NCBI GenBank assembly: GCA_959347315.1
Contig: OY365819.1
Location: forward strand, 23,454,589-23,518,588
Direction: 5' to 3'
From: Bimastos eiseni
Lineage: Eukaryota > Annelida > Clitellata > Crassiclitellata > Lumbricidae
DNA length: 64,000 nt
In this document: in pieces, positions 12,395 through 23,155 of the stretch
Layout: each line of letters opens with the position of its first letter
Numbering within the stretch: the stretch's first letter is position 1
Made by a program: the position numbers and the translations under genes
The notes under the pieces: model-generated
What the model was told of the DNA's origin: nothing
Databases searched by the model: none
The model's input: only the letters and a program-made list of their open reading frames with translations

Positions 12395-12530
12395 GGGAGT
12401 GCAGAGGTTTGTGTCGTCATATTTGAGGGGTTATGACTTTTGTGACGACGTGTGACGAGGAGAGGGTGGTCAAAATTTGTCAAAATTTGTCAAAATTTGC
12501 GTGACGTCATTTATGGACTGCCCCTTAAGA
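12395..12530 (+). mobile_element. Transposon 3' fragment with AT/GTC repeats
   Basis: Contains TGTGACGACGTGTGACGA, three direct copies of an 11-bp unit (GTCAAAATTTG) and GCGTGACGTCATTTATGGA. The GTGACGATTTGTGACGAAAG stretch at about 7495-7515, next to the decayed transposase, has a similar composition and motif order. It is probably a remnant of a DNA transposon end inside the gene A intron. No open frame is supported. Confidence 0.35.
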
Positions 12531-12702
12531 ATAATATGAGCATTGATGAAATAATAATATTATAACATTCATGAAAATGTTCAGTTTCGTATTTAGTTTA
12601 AATTCGACGTAACTCCGTATCCACAACCTAAAAAACAGTTAAGACTACAGTGCGTCTGAGTAAGCTTGATTTTTGCTTTGAAGACGTCGTTTTCGCTTGT
12701 AG

Positions 12703-13056
12703 GTGTAATTAAAATGGAAGTGCAGTTTTGTGAAGCAATGTTTGCGACAACAATGGAAAACGAGCTAGGCCTACTTCTTGAGAATATCGAGGACCTTCGA
12801 AACAGAACCAAAAGAAAGTCAGATCAGACTGAAAAACTCATCAGTCAATTCAGAGAGGAAGGAATCGAAATCCTCAATTCTCAACTGGACAGAAAGATTG
12901 TGGTCGTTTGGATCTGGTGTCAATCACAAGCAGCTTTAGACTATATTCAGAAGCTGTATGAATCGAATCAGCTGAGAGATGTCATTTTTGAAAATATTCA
13001 ACCAGCTACTGTGAAGATGATCAACATTGACAAAAGTCAATTCAATAAAACTATTG
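12703..13056 (+). CDS. Gene A exon: TRADD-N-like alpha/beta domain
   Basis: A 354-bp exon with acceptor TTTCGCTTGTAG and a GC donor (CTATTG then GCAAGT at 13057). It encodes about 118 residues: a short strand VIKMEVQF, a long charged helix (LLLENIEDLRNRTKRKSDQ to LISQFREEG), a strand IEILNSQLDRKIVVVWIWC, then helix SQAALDYIQKLYESNQLRDV and IFENI. This beta-alpha-beta-beta-alpha layout with a hydrophobic V-V-V-W strand followed by A-L-x-x-I-x-x-L-Y-x-S-x-x-L is what is known for TRADD-N-type domains, which link receptors or STAND ATPases to death-fold effectors. The assignment rests on pattern and context (CARD upstream). Phase 1 at both ends. If the GC donor is not used, the frame stops at TAA 13065-13067. 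Confidence 0.65.
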
Positions 13057-13240
13057 GCAAGTTCTAATAAATCTCACCTCATGATTTCTTAATGATAATT
13101 TGTAACAGTTAATAAACATAATTATATTCATAGAATACGTAGACTTCAATACGTTAAATGCAATCGCTAAGACATCGGTTGATGACAAATCAGCAGATGT
13201 TGCATCGTACACGCCATTATGAGTGGAAGTAAATGCAACA

Positions 13241-13292
13241 CAGAAATGAGTCGACCTATGAGCATATATGCTCATAGGCCGACTCTTTTCTG
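13241..13292. repeat. Near-perfect palindrome (hairpin)
   Basis: A 52-nt hairpin centred on CCTATGAGCATATATGCTCA, flanked by GAGTCG / CGACTC arms and an outer CAGAAA / TTTCTG pair. It is inside the gene A intron and probably the remains of a small foldback element. No loop function is inferred. Confidence 0.75.
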
Positions 13293-14527
13293 TATGCATG
13301 TATGTATCAAACTCTGAAACTTCTGTTTCTTAAAGGAGTGGCTATACCTTTATAAAGCTGATGCTTTCTTTTCTCCGGTGGTTACGGAGAGAAGTTGTAT
13401 CAAGCAGGAGAGGTTTGTAGAAGGCGTTATGTTATCGTACATGTAGAGCTACTTAGGCCTAGGTTGTGTTTACGTAGCTGACTGAGTTAAATCGAATCAT
13501 AAGATGAACAAATTCGAAGACAGATACATATCGTGCAAGTGGAAAACGCACAAAGACGCACAAAGATGGTTTATAAATGGTGGAATGGAAAGACAAAAAG
13601 TGAAATATTCAGGCGTTAATGAGTCAATTAGTCAAACGGTAAGTAAGTGACTAAAGTGTTGCTAATTAGCCATAAGAATCACTGTATGAAAAAGAAAATT
13701 AATTATGACTAAGAGGATGAAACGACACGTAGAAGGAGTTAGGAGGAAAAATCCAGCACTAAGAGGAACTTAGACGGCTAGACATCCAGCGATAGAGACA
13801 ATGAAAGGCAAGTTAAAATAATGAAAAAATTAATGATAAGATAAAGAAAAGTGCTATGATAGATTCGAAGATATGATTAACCAACATCGGTCAATTCTAT
13901 TTTCCATGACAGTAACATCATAAAAATTATGAGTGAGTGATTAGTAACACTAGGTTATTGTCATTATAATATTTTTTATTATTTGCCAGACTTACACCTT
14001 AACTCTAATGAAACAATAGAAATAATAACAATGGAGCCTTACAAAGGAAACACTCAAAAACAACACAGATATTGCCGAATAGCAGGTAAAAGTAAAAACA
14101 TGGGTTTTCGGGATCATCGTTTATCTGGTAGATGGCGCAATATTCCATTTCCTTAAGACATTTTTGATTAAATATCATTGATGATGCAAACTTGTCGGAG
14201 TGGAGCTCGTCGAGGAGGACTCGTTCGAGTGGCTAAACGATATTTAATTTTTTGGAATTTTTGTCAGTTTTTTCTCAATTTGTAAGTTATGTCCGTAAAA
14301 TTTGATACATTGCATTGTCATGCAAGTCTGGAATGTATGCACAATTTCAGATCTGTTGGTCGACGGGAGCATACCGAAAAATGAGTTGAAAGAATTCCGA
14401 CGAACCAACGATCCGACGTTCCGTCCATGGCGAACTTTACGCAAGCCATGTTAAATAAAAGAAGGTAAAAAGAAACCATTGACAGTAAGTTGTTTGCGTA
14501 TTAATGATTATTTTCTTTTTATTTTAG
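13293..14527. other. Remainder of gene A intron 3
   Basis: About 1.2 kb between the TRADD-N-like and propeller exons. There is no recognisable coding or repeat element apart from the palindrome listed separately. Confidence 0.45.
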
Positions 14528-15426
14528 TCGTGTGTCCGATATCCATTAACTTCACTCAAAGAATCGACGCTGGAAGAAATGTGCGTGGAGTAACCAAACT
14601 GCGAGATGAAATGTACATACTCTGTCAATCCTTTTATCCTGCTCTAAACATTATTCTTGTCTTTGAAGATCGAAGACCATTTCGTTTTTAGAGAAATATC
14701 GAAATAAACCAGATTAAGGATCCCTCTGACATTGGATCCAGTGAGAAGGAGAACTGTCTCTACGTCTCTGACCATGAAGAGAGATGTGTGTGGAAGATAA
14801 GAGGAAATACAGATGACCAACATAAAATCATCAAATGGTTGGCCACCTATCATATGCCATATTCGCTGTCATTGTCCAGTGATGGTCAGTTGTTGGTGGT
14901 CAGCGACTCATCGTCTATTCTGGATATCTACGGAACAAACGCAGAACTCATTCGATCCATTCAATTACCAAGAGACATCGAGAACCCACTTCATGCAGTG
15001 GAAACATCCATCGGGAGTTTCATTATTCTTCACGAGTGGAAGGAAAACCTTGCGAATGGAGAGAGATTGTCAGTTGGAGAGGGAATGAATTGGGTCATCA
15101 GTGAATTGACTGGAGATGGACAGATGGTCATCCGTCGTTTTGTTAATTCAACTGAGTCACAACTGCTGAAAGATCCTCGTTATCTCTCACTTGATTCGGA
15201 CGATCGAGTGTTTGTGGCCGACACAAGAAATTACAATGATGCAGTGATTCTCTTGGATTCTGATCTGAAGTGGAATCGAATTCTTTGTCAAATGACAGAA
15301 GAAAGGGAGGAAACGAGGATCCAGTGCCCTGGATGTATATTGTGTTACGACAAAGAAAATGATCAACTGATCAGTGTAGGAAGGGAATTCGGAAGAATTA
15401 ATGTTTACACTTTGAATCGGAAATGA
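14528..15426 (+). CDS. Gene A terminal exon: NHL-like beta-propeller, with in-frame TAG
   Basis: Acceptor TTCTTTTTATTTTAG; the split codon G|TC restores Val-Val-Cys-Pro in frame with the TRADD-N-like exon. The roughly 299-codon exon ends in TGA at 15424-15426. Blade-like repeats are visible: NCLYVSDHEERCVWKI, DGQLLVVSDSSSILDIYG, DDRVFVADTRN followed by AVILLDSDLKWNRIL, and DQLISVGREFG with INVYTLNRK. The D/E-x-x-L/V-(F/Y/V)-V-(A/S)-D spacing is NHL-like, so a six-bladed ligand- or protein-binding propeller is likely. One TAG at 14689-14691 interrupts it where the paralogue reads Gln (FRFQ). It is therefore either a recent nonsense allele or a pseudogene. The sequence TTTCGTTTTTAG could also act as a cryptic acceptor, a less likely reading. 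Confidence 0.7.
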
Positions 15427-15922
15427 ACTCACGTTCCAGCCGATCTTTCTGGGGACAAAACTACAATTCCCATTAATACTGTTGCTAAAAACATCGTCCT
15501 CGTAATCGCGTCCTATTCAGGGCGGCTGAGCACGTGTTAGGCCTACTGCTCGGAGGTAAATCCGGCTTAAATTTATTAATACTTGATAAAGCGCCCCTTC
15601 AAGATATCTACTCAGAGGCTTCAGTCGTCGATTGACAGTCTTTAGAAACGCCAACAGTCGACAAACACGTAGGTCTACTTCATTCAACGTCAGTGTTCAA
15701 TACGAACTCAGGCAGCAGATCCCCACGAGAATCCGATGGCTGCGCATTATTGCGATGTGAATCTCGTTTGTCGCAGCCACAGTGAACTTGAACAACTCAT
15801 GGAATAGATGCCACGTAATTATACGGTGTCCATTTAAGCAACAAAGTAATCTACGCACTTCAATTATGATGTTACAACTTGATTGGTTAATCAGACAATA
15901 TCTGAATTTCACTGCGCATGTG
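15427..15922. other. Downstream of gene A
   Basis: Presumed 3' flank of gene A. No AATAAA is clear close to the stop. At about 15,560-15,640 there is a short repeat with AAAGCGCCCCTTCAAGATAT and CTCAGAGGC that recurs in decayed form near 38,370-38,420 and 58,520-58,570, so it is a dispersed short repeat. Confidence 0.4.
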
Positions 15923-16080
15923 CTCTGTAGAACACCATAATATCATAGCGATCGCCAACATGTCTTTCTTTGCAGAAATCTCGCCAGATGGCATACGTGT
16001 AGGTTCCAGCATGTGCGACAGACCTTGCAATTAAATCGCGCTCTGCTTCGGCAATCAAACTGTCAACGTGCTCCCTGTAA
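15923..16080 (-). other. Unrecognised open stretch, exon-like
   Basis: On the minus strand about 50 codons are open and read REHVDSLIAEAERDLIA, then TYTYAIWRDFCKERHVGD, ending in TGA at about 15,920. It is preceded by TGTTTACAG, which could be a splice acceptor. The pattern A-x-T-x-x-Y-x-x-x-W-x-x-F is reminiscent of the helical N-terminal domain of tyrosine recombinases (Crypton or DIRS type), but the match is short. It could equally be a stray open frame. Confidence 0.25.
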
Positions 16081-16500
16081 ACACATTATCTGCTGTTTCA
16101 GATGACGCTGGAGAAATTCGGAATAGCGTGAAGAAATCGCAGATTTACGGATGTCACCAGTATTGGCTGCTTCGAGAGTTGGTTGCCGACCCGTCATAAT
16201 AATCATTGCATATTATCCATTGATGCCTCAGAGCTTAGGCCTATGATTTACGAACTGACCGTAATTCCAAGTTCAGGGTTAATTCATAGCAATTGTGAAA
16301 CTTAATAAAACGTTATTAATGTTTATTAACTGACTATTGGTATATAGAGTTTGGAATCACATTGGAATGAAATTGGCCGCTAGGAAGCTGTTCCATTGCT
16401 TAACACAAGACTTCTATCCACACACGTTTTGTCCAGTTTCATAAGACCTTGAAGAGGATAAAATTATATTCGCGATCTGGCTCGATCGGTAGGTTCATGC

Positions 16501-16535
16501 AGCTCTCTGTCTCTATCTGTGTGTGTCTCTGTCTC

Positions 16536-16585
<50 letters not shown>
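16501..16585. repeat. Microsatellite, CTCT / CTGT rich
   Basis: Runs of TGTCTGTC then (CT)n. It generates a false open frame on each strand that should not be read as a gene. Confidence 0.95.
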
Positions 16586-16586
<1 letters not shown>

Positions 16587-16679
16587 TTGCTCTCTTCCGT
16601 CAGGCATTTTAAATGTATTGTACACCAGAGTACGGATTTGCAGTTGGTTCAATAAAGAATATACTTACTTTTACTTACT

Positions 16680-17070
16680 TATTAACAGACGATAAGATTT
16701 TCAAACAATTTCTCCACTTTCCTCTGTCCATGATTGTGTCCAGTGCTGTTCTCTATCCATGTCTCTCTCCCTGAGGTCTTGTTTTACATTGTCCATCCAT
16801 GTTTTGTATGCCTCCCTCTGCTCCTCGTTCCTTCCCCATGGCAGTATACAAATGTAGTGTTCTTGCTGGTATTCTGTCCTTGTTCATTCTAGTTATATGT
16901 CCAAACCAGGTTAGTCGTCTTTTCCTTATCTCGTCTATCAGTCTTTCCCTTTGACCAAAATTCCTCTCATGTTATCTCGTTCCGGATCCTGTCTCGTCTA
17001 GTCCTTCCCGCTATTCTTCTGAGCCAGCGTATTTCTGCCACCAGCATTGTACTCGGAATCTACTCCTGCG
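16680..17070 (-). pseudogene. Non-LTR retrotransposon, C-terminal RT region
   Basis: The minus strand reads, with frame changes, EIRWLRRIAGRTRRDRIRN, then a region equivalent to KERLTNLVWTYN, GRGR, TWMDN-like residues and RERDMDREQHWTQSWTEES. This order (WLRRI-GR-RRDRIRN, then W-x-H/Y, then the GRGRPxKTW motif and an acidic tail) is the standard end of RTE/CR1-like LINE polyproteins. Several frameshifts are present. Confidence 0.65.
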
Positions 17071-17750
17071 CCACAACATGACCACCCTCATCACCGACTA
17101 CACCCTAGCACCATCTCCTCTGCTTGATCGCCCGGATTTTTACCTGGCACCGAAGACAAACGAGAGGATTGGCTATCGCGGACTTGATTTGATATAGTGC
17201 CGGTGAAAAAAGCTGGTCTCCCAGACGTGGCTTTTGTGGGTACCGAGAGATTTTCGAAGATTTATGCTGCCTATACATTACAACCAGATATGCCATGGTT
17301 AATAATTTACTTAGCCATTTATTAACGTGGGTATCTTAAAACGCTAAAATGAGGTTTTATCGGCGCTATTTATATTTTTGCTGATAGGGATCAACAGGTA
17401 AAGTTTTGTGAGATTTGGAGTAACTTAGTAGTACGCTTAAATCCGGACCTGGACCCTTAGACACCTTTTAGTAAAATTCTTTAACAATATATTTTAATTA
17501 TAATATATATATACATGTATATATTCTTTAAATTGCTTAATGAGCATTCGTGTCATGGTGCCAGGCAGTGCCCAAGCCTGAAAGAGGAGGGCGATGCTAA
17601 TTTTGTTAATACGGTGTGGTTGAATTGAAACTATCACTACAGATCGCTTATAAGCCTTAGAGGCTTAGACGAACATTATTCACACGTAAACGTAAGGGGA
17701 AGTCTCTAGAACTCAATGCTGCTTTGTAACAATACTGCATTGTTTAATTT
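17071..17750. other. Intergenic, no gene recognised
   Basis: Nothing supportable. The 17105-17296 minus-strand frame has no domain or splice context. Confidence 0.4.
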
Positions 17751-17814
17751 TGCATGATATTCTTCTTGAAGTAGCGAAACACAAACCACACAGATACAAT
17801 AACTTTCCTTCATT

Positions 17815-17995
17815 CTATTTATCCATTTGTTCCTTTTGGTCTTCTTCTGCTTCTCCTCATCTCTCTCCTTCTTCCCTCTTTTCCTCTTCTTTGTCTTCCT
17901 CTCCTCCTTCTCATACTCCTTCTCTGCTTCTCCTTCTTCGTCTCCTTCTCCGTCTCCTACCCCTTCTCTCCGTATCCGTCTCCATCTTGGCTTTT
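17815..17995. repeat. CT-rich polypyrimidine tract
   Basis: About 180 bp of TCTTCTCCTT-type sequence on the plus strand. It produces Ser/Leu/Phe-rich frames on plus and Lys/Glu/Arg-rich frames on minus that are compositional artefacts. Confidence 0.85.
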
Positions 17996-18059
17996 TCCCC
18001 TCTCCATCGGGTTCAAATTCGGAGAGCTTGGAGGCCATTGGTCCTTTTCAATAAAATCA

Positions 18060-18930
18060 GGGTAAATTACCCTGAGCCACTCTTGCGCGTGGTGAGCAAG
18101 TATACATGCACTGATGAGCCGCGTTCCTCTTATCTCTCAAACTATCACTCTGCTCTCAATATTATTATCATCATCTGTTCACGACACACCTTGAAACAAA
18201 ACCTTTCCTCGGCCCCTCCATCTCTCCACCCACTCATTTCGTTCCAGAGGGGATTGACTGTCATGATTTTATCAGTGATATATTCATAACTTCTCTAGAT
18301 GACCTTCTGTCCTGTTGCTATTCATCTTCCACATTTTCCGACCTCCTCGACACTCATGCAACACTCGTCACCAAACATTGCTCACATGCCATTGACCCTG
18401 CCATGGGTCAGCTCCTAATCTCCGAGCTCTTCAAAATCTTCCGTAGGCTCCTTGAGCTCCAGTGACCTCACATTTACAGCAAATGCCGTCTCTTACATGT
18501 ACCTCATTTCAGCTACTAATCGTTGCTGCCAAGAAAAAATTCCTCCTCTCACTTATCCACTCCCGTTCCTTCAATTCAAGGCACCTCCGGAGAACTGTTG
18601 ATTCTGTTGATACCAAAGTCCTTACCTCTGTTCATTCTTCTCGGACCCAATCTCATCCCTTCGCTACACACAGCCATCTACTCTAGCCTCCCACTCTAAC
18701 AGCACTGATCCCTTCCCCATGTATCTAACAACGGTACTATTCTCCAATCTTTCCTTTCTGTCTAAGTTCACCGACCTCCTGTCTTCCTACCCGTCTTCCT
18801 CAGCACCCACCGATCTGGCTTCACTCTAGGCTACTACTCCAAAGAAACCCAATTTGCTCCAGTGTTACAATGAACTGGTCTCAAATATCTTGCCTCTGTC
18901 TCCAAAATCAAAAAAGATAATAACAAGCTA
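18060..18930 (+). pseudogene. Decayed LINE, region between endonuclease and RT
   Basis: The plus strand reads FISDIFITSLDDLLSCYSSS, then FSDLLDTHATLVTKHCSHA, then FLLSLIHSRSFNSRHL. This resembles the linker between the endonuclease and reverse transcriptase of CR1/L2-like LINEs (LLDxHAPLxTK motif). A later stretch reads STHRSGFTLGY. Multiple stops and shifts. It ends shortly before a better-preserved RT element at 19.1 kb, but whether the two belong to one insertion is not clear. Confidence 0.45.
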
Positions 18931-19079
18931 AGAGGAAGCGAAGATGGGTGGATTATTTCCGCACTTCAGCTTCTTAAGTTAAAGTGCGAAAATAATTACA
19001 AAGTTTTAGCGTTATTAAGAAACCTGTAGACAGTTTCTATTTTGCTATCGACACAAAGTCTATTCTGTAGGAGAGCCGT

Positions 19080-20575
19080 GCTCACTGTTAAAATTTATGT
19101 TGACGCAGGAACGAAACCAGATTCCACCTCTTGTTGACTGCGATAAGATCGCAATGAATACTGCGATAGATCGCAATGATTATTCTCAAGGCATCTTCAT
19201 TGATATTGCGAAAGCTTTCGACACGATTAATCATGATATCTTACTCATTAAGCTAGAAAACCTTTTTATTCGTGGCATAGCACTTAATTGGTTCAAAAGT
19301 TACCTTACCCATCAATATCAGCAGGTAAAATGGCATGGCTTTATATCATCGCTAAGGCTACTAAAATATGGTGTTCCGCAAGGCTCCATCTTGGGACCAT
19401 TACTGTTTCTAATTTTCATTAATGATCTGCCTAAAGTCTCTTCCATGCTTCAATTTTGCAATTTGCTGACGATACAAATATCCTTGCTTCCCATTAATCC
19501 TACGAAAAATTATTTGAAAAAGTTAATCATGAACTAGAGAATGTTAGTGACTGGTTCAAATCAAATAAGCTCTCACTTATTGTGACTAAGACAAACTATA
19601 TTTTATTTAGTTCCCATCGCAAACAGATATCTCAAATCAAAGGAACGCTTGATTTAAAAAATAACATACCAATACTGAAAGTCGTAACAGCCAAGTTCTT
19701 GGGTGTTGAAATTGATCAACACCTTATTTGAATGATCATGTACAGCACATTTCAACTAAAATTGCAAAATAATTAGGAATAATGGCTAGAGTCATGCACC
19801 TGATTCCAAAAAGTACACGAAAAAGCCTATACTACATGATGATCCATCCTTATTTAGCGTACTGTAACATCATCTGGGCTTCAAACGATCCTTCAAGATT
19901 AAGACACCTTAGTATTTTACAGAAGAGAGCTCTCCGCATGATCAACGGTAGCCACTTCCTTGCTTCATCTCAACCCATCTACAATGAACTTGGTATTTTG
20001 ACTATTGAGCAATTGACCACTTACCAAAACCTTGAATTCATGTATAAATACACTCACAGTCAACTACCCGTTGTGTTTAATAACGACTTTCCCTCTCTTT
20101 CTGTTATAAACCCATACAGTCTACATTCCTCCGCCAACTACAGACCTGTGTTTTCCAGAACTAATAGACGAATGTTTTCAATTAGATACTTCGGCCCAAA
20201 GGCTTGGAACACCTACCAGAGAAGATACGTTCCTGGAAAGATCTCGGTTCTTTTAAAAAAGAGAATACGCGAATATTTGAACATTTGAATATTTTATCAA
20301 TTCAGGTTATGTGTGCACCTATAGATATATAAACTTATTGTCATTATGCACATAGTTAACTAGTTAAGAATTTTTTCCATGTTTCAATGTCATATCAGCT
20401 GCCACAATTACTTGTCATATTAGGGTGACCCGAATACGGGACTTGTGTCCTTTTTGGGGTTTCTTCCTTGCTAGCTCTTTTTCCTTAAAAAATCTAGATT
20501 TGAATTTTACTTGTAGTGCTTGCTTGGATCAATAAAAACCAGTTGTTATGTTATGTTGTTATGTTATGTTATATA
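19080..20575 (+). mobile_element. 5'-truncated non-LTR retrotransposon (RT and 3' end), copy 1
   Basis: Reverse-transcriptase motifs are readable: GIFIDIAKAFDTINHDIL (motif A with the first catalytic Asp), NWFKSYL, then YGVPQGSILGPLLFLIFIND (motif B). The FADDT-type motif C lies just after, at about 19,465-19,480, in a shifted frame (TDDTNI-like). The C-terminal domain at 19782-20288 has YYMMIHPYLAYCNIIWAS, LQKRALRMI and FGPKAWN. After the stop a 3' tail contains GGGTGACCCGAATACGGG and ends in (TTATG)n at about 20,548-20,570. A 5' truncation with a short-repeat tail is typical of the CR1/L2/Jockey group. Frameshifts near 19,500-19,780 make it inactive. A second copy lies at 52,880-54,060. Confidence 0.85.
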
Positions 20576-20579
20576 ATCT

Positions 20580-21055
20580 ATTTATTCAAATATAGCCTTA
20601 TATTGATGATTAGTTACATTGTTACAATAACTTACAAAGTCTGTAAAAGACTTGAAGATAATCCCCCTAAGACTCAAAGAGTTCCCTCCTAGCTGAAGTT
20701 TGAGGCATTTGTCTCCGGACCCCCCCCCCTCTACCTGGACGCCCCTGTTATCTTCTACGTGTATACGATATTCAAACTAACGCCACGCGCAATGCAGCTA
20801 AGACAAAATAAGCGACCGACATTTGTCTGGATTCTTAACCTGCTGTTAGCATTAGTCATCTACTGTTAAATTGAAGGGGTCTATCTGAATTCATCTTGTG
20901 TGTATAGGTCCAGGAAAATTATGCAATATTGACGAGTACTATAACTGCGTGATAAAAAGTATCAGTTCGTGGATTACTTCCGGTGCGTGTCACAAGTGTG
21001 ATTGTCCTCTTCAGTGCCATTATTCCACATATCCATATTCACTCTCGTATTGACA
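20580..21055. other. Intergenic, no gene recognised
   Basis: No gene. At about 20,703-20,745 there is a short TTTGTCTCCGGACCCCCC motif related to the ends of the foldback element that follows. Confidence 0.4.
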
Positions 21056-21059
21056 GCGT

Positions 21060-22152
21060 CGGGTCTTGGGCATCTCCTCCCGGACAATCCCTCCATATCT
21101 CCCCGGGCATTTCCCCCGTAGTACAGTTCCCAGCGTATTTCCCCCATGTGACACAGCTGAACTATGTAAATAGTGCATTTAGATTTAGACAGCAAAACGA
21201 GTTAGCATTTATTTTAATTTAAACAATATTTTAAGAAATCAAAGCATGAAAGACAGCAAAAGGAATGAACATTTATTTTAATTTAAACTATCGTTTATAT
21301 TGAAAAGGAATCAAACTAACAACCCGAAAGATCTTCATTCGATTTCACCCTTATTATTTTTGCATTCACGCCGCCGTTTTGGCGCGGGACGTTTTGGCAC
21401 AGATATCTGATACAATAATATTGTAAGAATATGTTATATGGCAATATACCACTTTAGTGTCGGGAATTGTTCCTCCATGGATATATCAGGTTAAGCCTCG
21501 GGAGCGTCAGTAGCAGAAGAGGATCGGTGAAAAGAACTAGAAGCTGAATCAATAAAGAGGATACTGTTATATTGAGAGCTTGATCGACGAAACTAATCAT
21601 GCTTTAATTGAAGCTGGATTGATGAAAAACAATCATTCTTAAATCGACGGTGGTTTGATGAAAACAATCATGCTTAAGTGGAAGTTGGATTTATCAAAAA
21701 TAATCATGCTTAAATGGAAACTGGATTGATGAAAATAACCGTGCTTAAATCTTAGCTGGACTGATATGATAAAAATAATGCCGTTTAATAGGAAGCGAGA
21801 TTGATGAAAAGATTGTGACTAAAATGGTTCCACGATGAGTAGAATTCTCAGATCCATCCGCTTATTTTAAGCAGGATTCTTTTCATCATTCCAGTTCCCA
21901 GTAAATCATATTTTCATCGGTAATGTTTCATATTACATTAGGCTTATATGTTGTATTAGATATCTGCGCCAAAACGACCTGCTTCAAAACGCCGCTGTGC
22001 CAAAACGATTTGCGCCAAAACGACTGCGCCAAAGCGTCCTGATAACAGAGGGAAAATCCGGGGGAAATTGTCCTACGGGGGGCAATGTCCGGTGGGAAAT
22101 GTCTTGGGGAGATGTCCGGAGGGAAAATGTCCGGGGGGAGATGTCCGGAACC
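21060..22152. mobile_element. Nested foldback element with two kinds of terminal subrepeat
   Basis: The outer ends carry short repeated motifs in opposite orientation: CCGGGCATTTCCCCCGTAG near 21,103 on the left, and CCTACGGGGGGCAATGTCC near 22,072 plus further GGGGAAATGTCCGG units up to 22,152 on the right. Just inside are a second set: GTTTTGGCGCGGGACGTTTT and GATATCTGATACAAT (21,375-21,416) against TTGTATTAGATATCTG and GCGCCAAAACGA units (21,951-22,035). The centre (21,536-21,880) is an array of the roughly 38-bp GGAAGCTGGATTGATGAAAA repeat. No protein is encoded. Confidence 0.65.
21536..21880. repeat. Core minisatellite of about 38 bp (GCTGGATTGATGAAAA family)
   Basis: Eight to nine degenerate units of the form AATCATGCTTAAATGGAAGC then TGGATTGATGAAAA. 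Related arrays lie at 33,700-34,070, 38,690-39,110 (and its inverted copy 57,830-58,250) and, weakly, 47,815-48,070. In the first two cases the array is the interior of a foldback element. Confidence 0.8.
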
Positions 22153-22159
22153 CGACAGA

Positions 22160-22965
22160 GGTAGACCTGATGTAATAGTCGAGCGACACAAGAAGTGAAC
22201 AGGGTAGGGCCAATGGGCCACACAGCCACGAGTGATGTCAAAAGCAAGACAGGGATGTGTGCTATCGACCAATTAGACTGCGTAATCTCCGAAATTCAGA
22301 CTGAAAACAACTTTTAGGGAAAACCCTTAAATGTTTATCGCAAAGGTCCTAAGCACAAAATAGGACGAACACTCATATCAAATTAAATCAAACTCATATC
22401 CAAATATCTGAATCTTGCATTGTAGAATCCTCAGCATAAAACTAGCGTAGACTTGTAATGTCTTGCACTGAAAGAACACATAGTTTACCATAAACTTACT
22501 CTTGTTTCGCTTTGTCTTGGTTTCAACTTGAGTTCCTCTGAAAGAAGAATGTCGTTAATTTCGCAAATGTTTGTCCAGTTGACAATTCAAGACTATCGCA
22601 ATCTCTATCAAATTATTTAGGCCTACGTGCTTAATTTCCACACTCTTCCCTGCATTTAAGTCTATGCTGGCCTGTCCCTTGCATAATCCTTGCATAAATA
22701 CTCGCAAAGCAAATGCAATAAGCTTACGCTACATGTGAATAACACGTCAATTAAATCCTAAGCTGCAAACGTGTTCCCAGCTCCACACAGAATACAAAGT
22801 TTTGTATAGCGAGCTGACAGGTTTTATATTATAAGGACTCGTCAAGTCAGTTAATACTCAGCAGGTAATGACTGACATTTGCTTCTATAACTGAATTTGA
22901 TACTTGATATACATGTATTCTACCTTCTGTTCCAACTGTATCGTGGTTTTATCAACACATCAACA
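22160..22965. other. Intergenic, no gene recognised
   Basis: No supportable gene or repeat beyond general AT-rich sequence. Confidence 0.4.
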
Positions 22966-22969
22966 ATTT

Positions 22970-23155
22970 CTTCTTCTGTCTCCTCTGTCAGGCTTACGCC
23001 GACGATGAGGCCTCAACAAGACGTCTCCAAGCAGCTATGTCTCTAGTGTTATCCACCTCATCTCTCATATTCATATTCAGCGCCGTCAGGTCCTCTCTTA
23101 TGCTGTTCATCCAGGTCTTTTGTGGCCTCCCCCGGTTTCGTATTCCGTCGATATG
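22970..23155 (-). pseudogene. RTE-like LINE, C-terminal end (after the nested insertion)
   Basis: The minus strand reads SHIDGIRNRGRPQKTWMN then SIREDLTALNMNMRDEV, TRDIAAWRRLVEASSSA. This GRPxKTW motif and D-xx-xWRRLV tail is the conserved end of RTE/CR1-like polyproteins. It continues in register from the fragment at 23,627-24,110 if the sequence 23,156-23,626 is removed, which shows the two parts were once one element. Confidence 0.75.

Noticed and set aside
17706..18289. Ser/Pro-rich plus-strand and Lys/Glu-rich minus-strand frames
   Set aside because: Created by the CT-rich tract; codon choice is explained by composition only.
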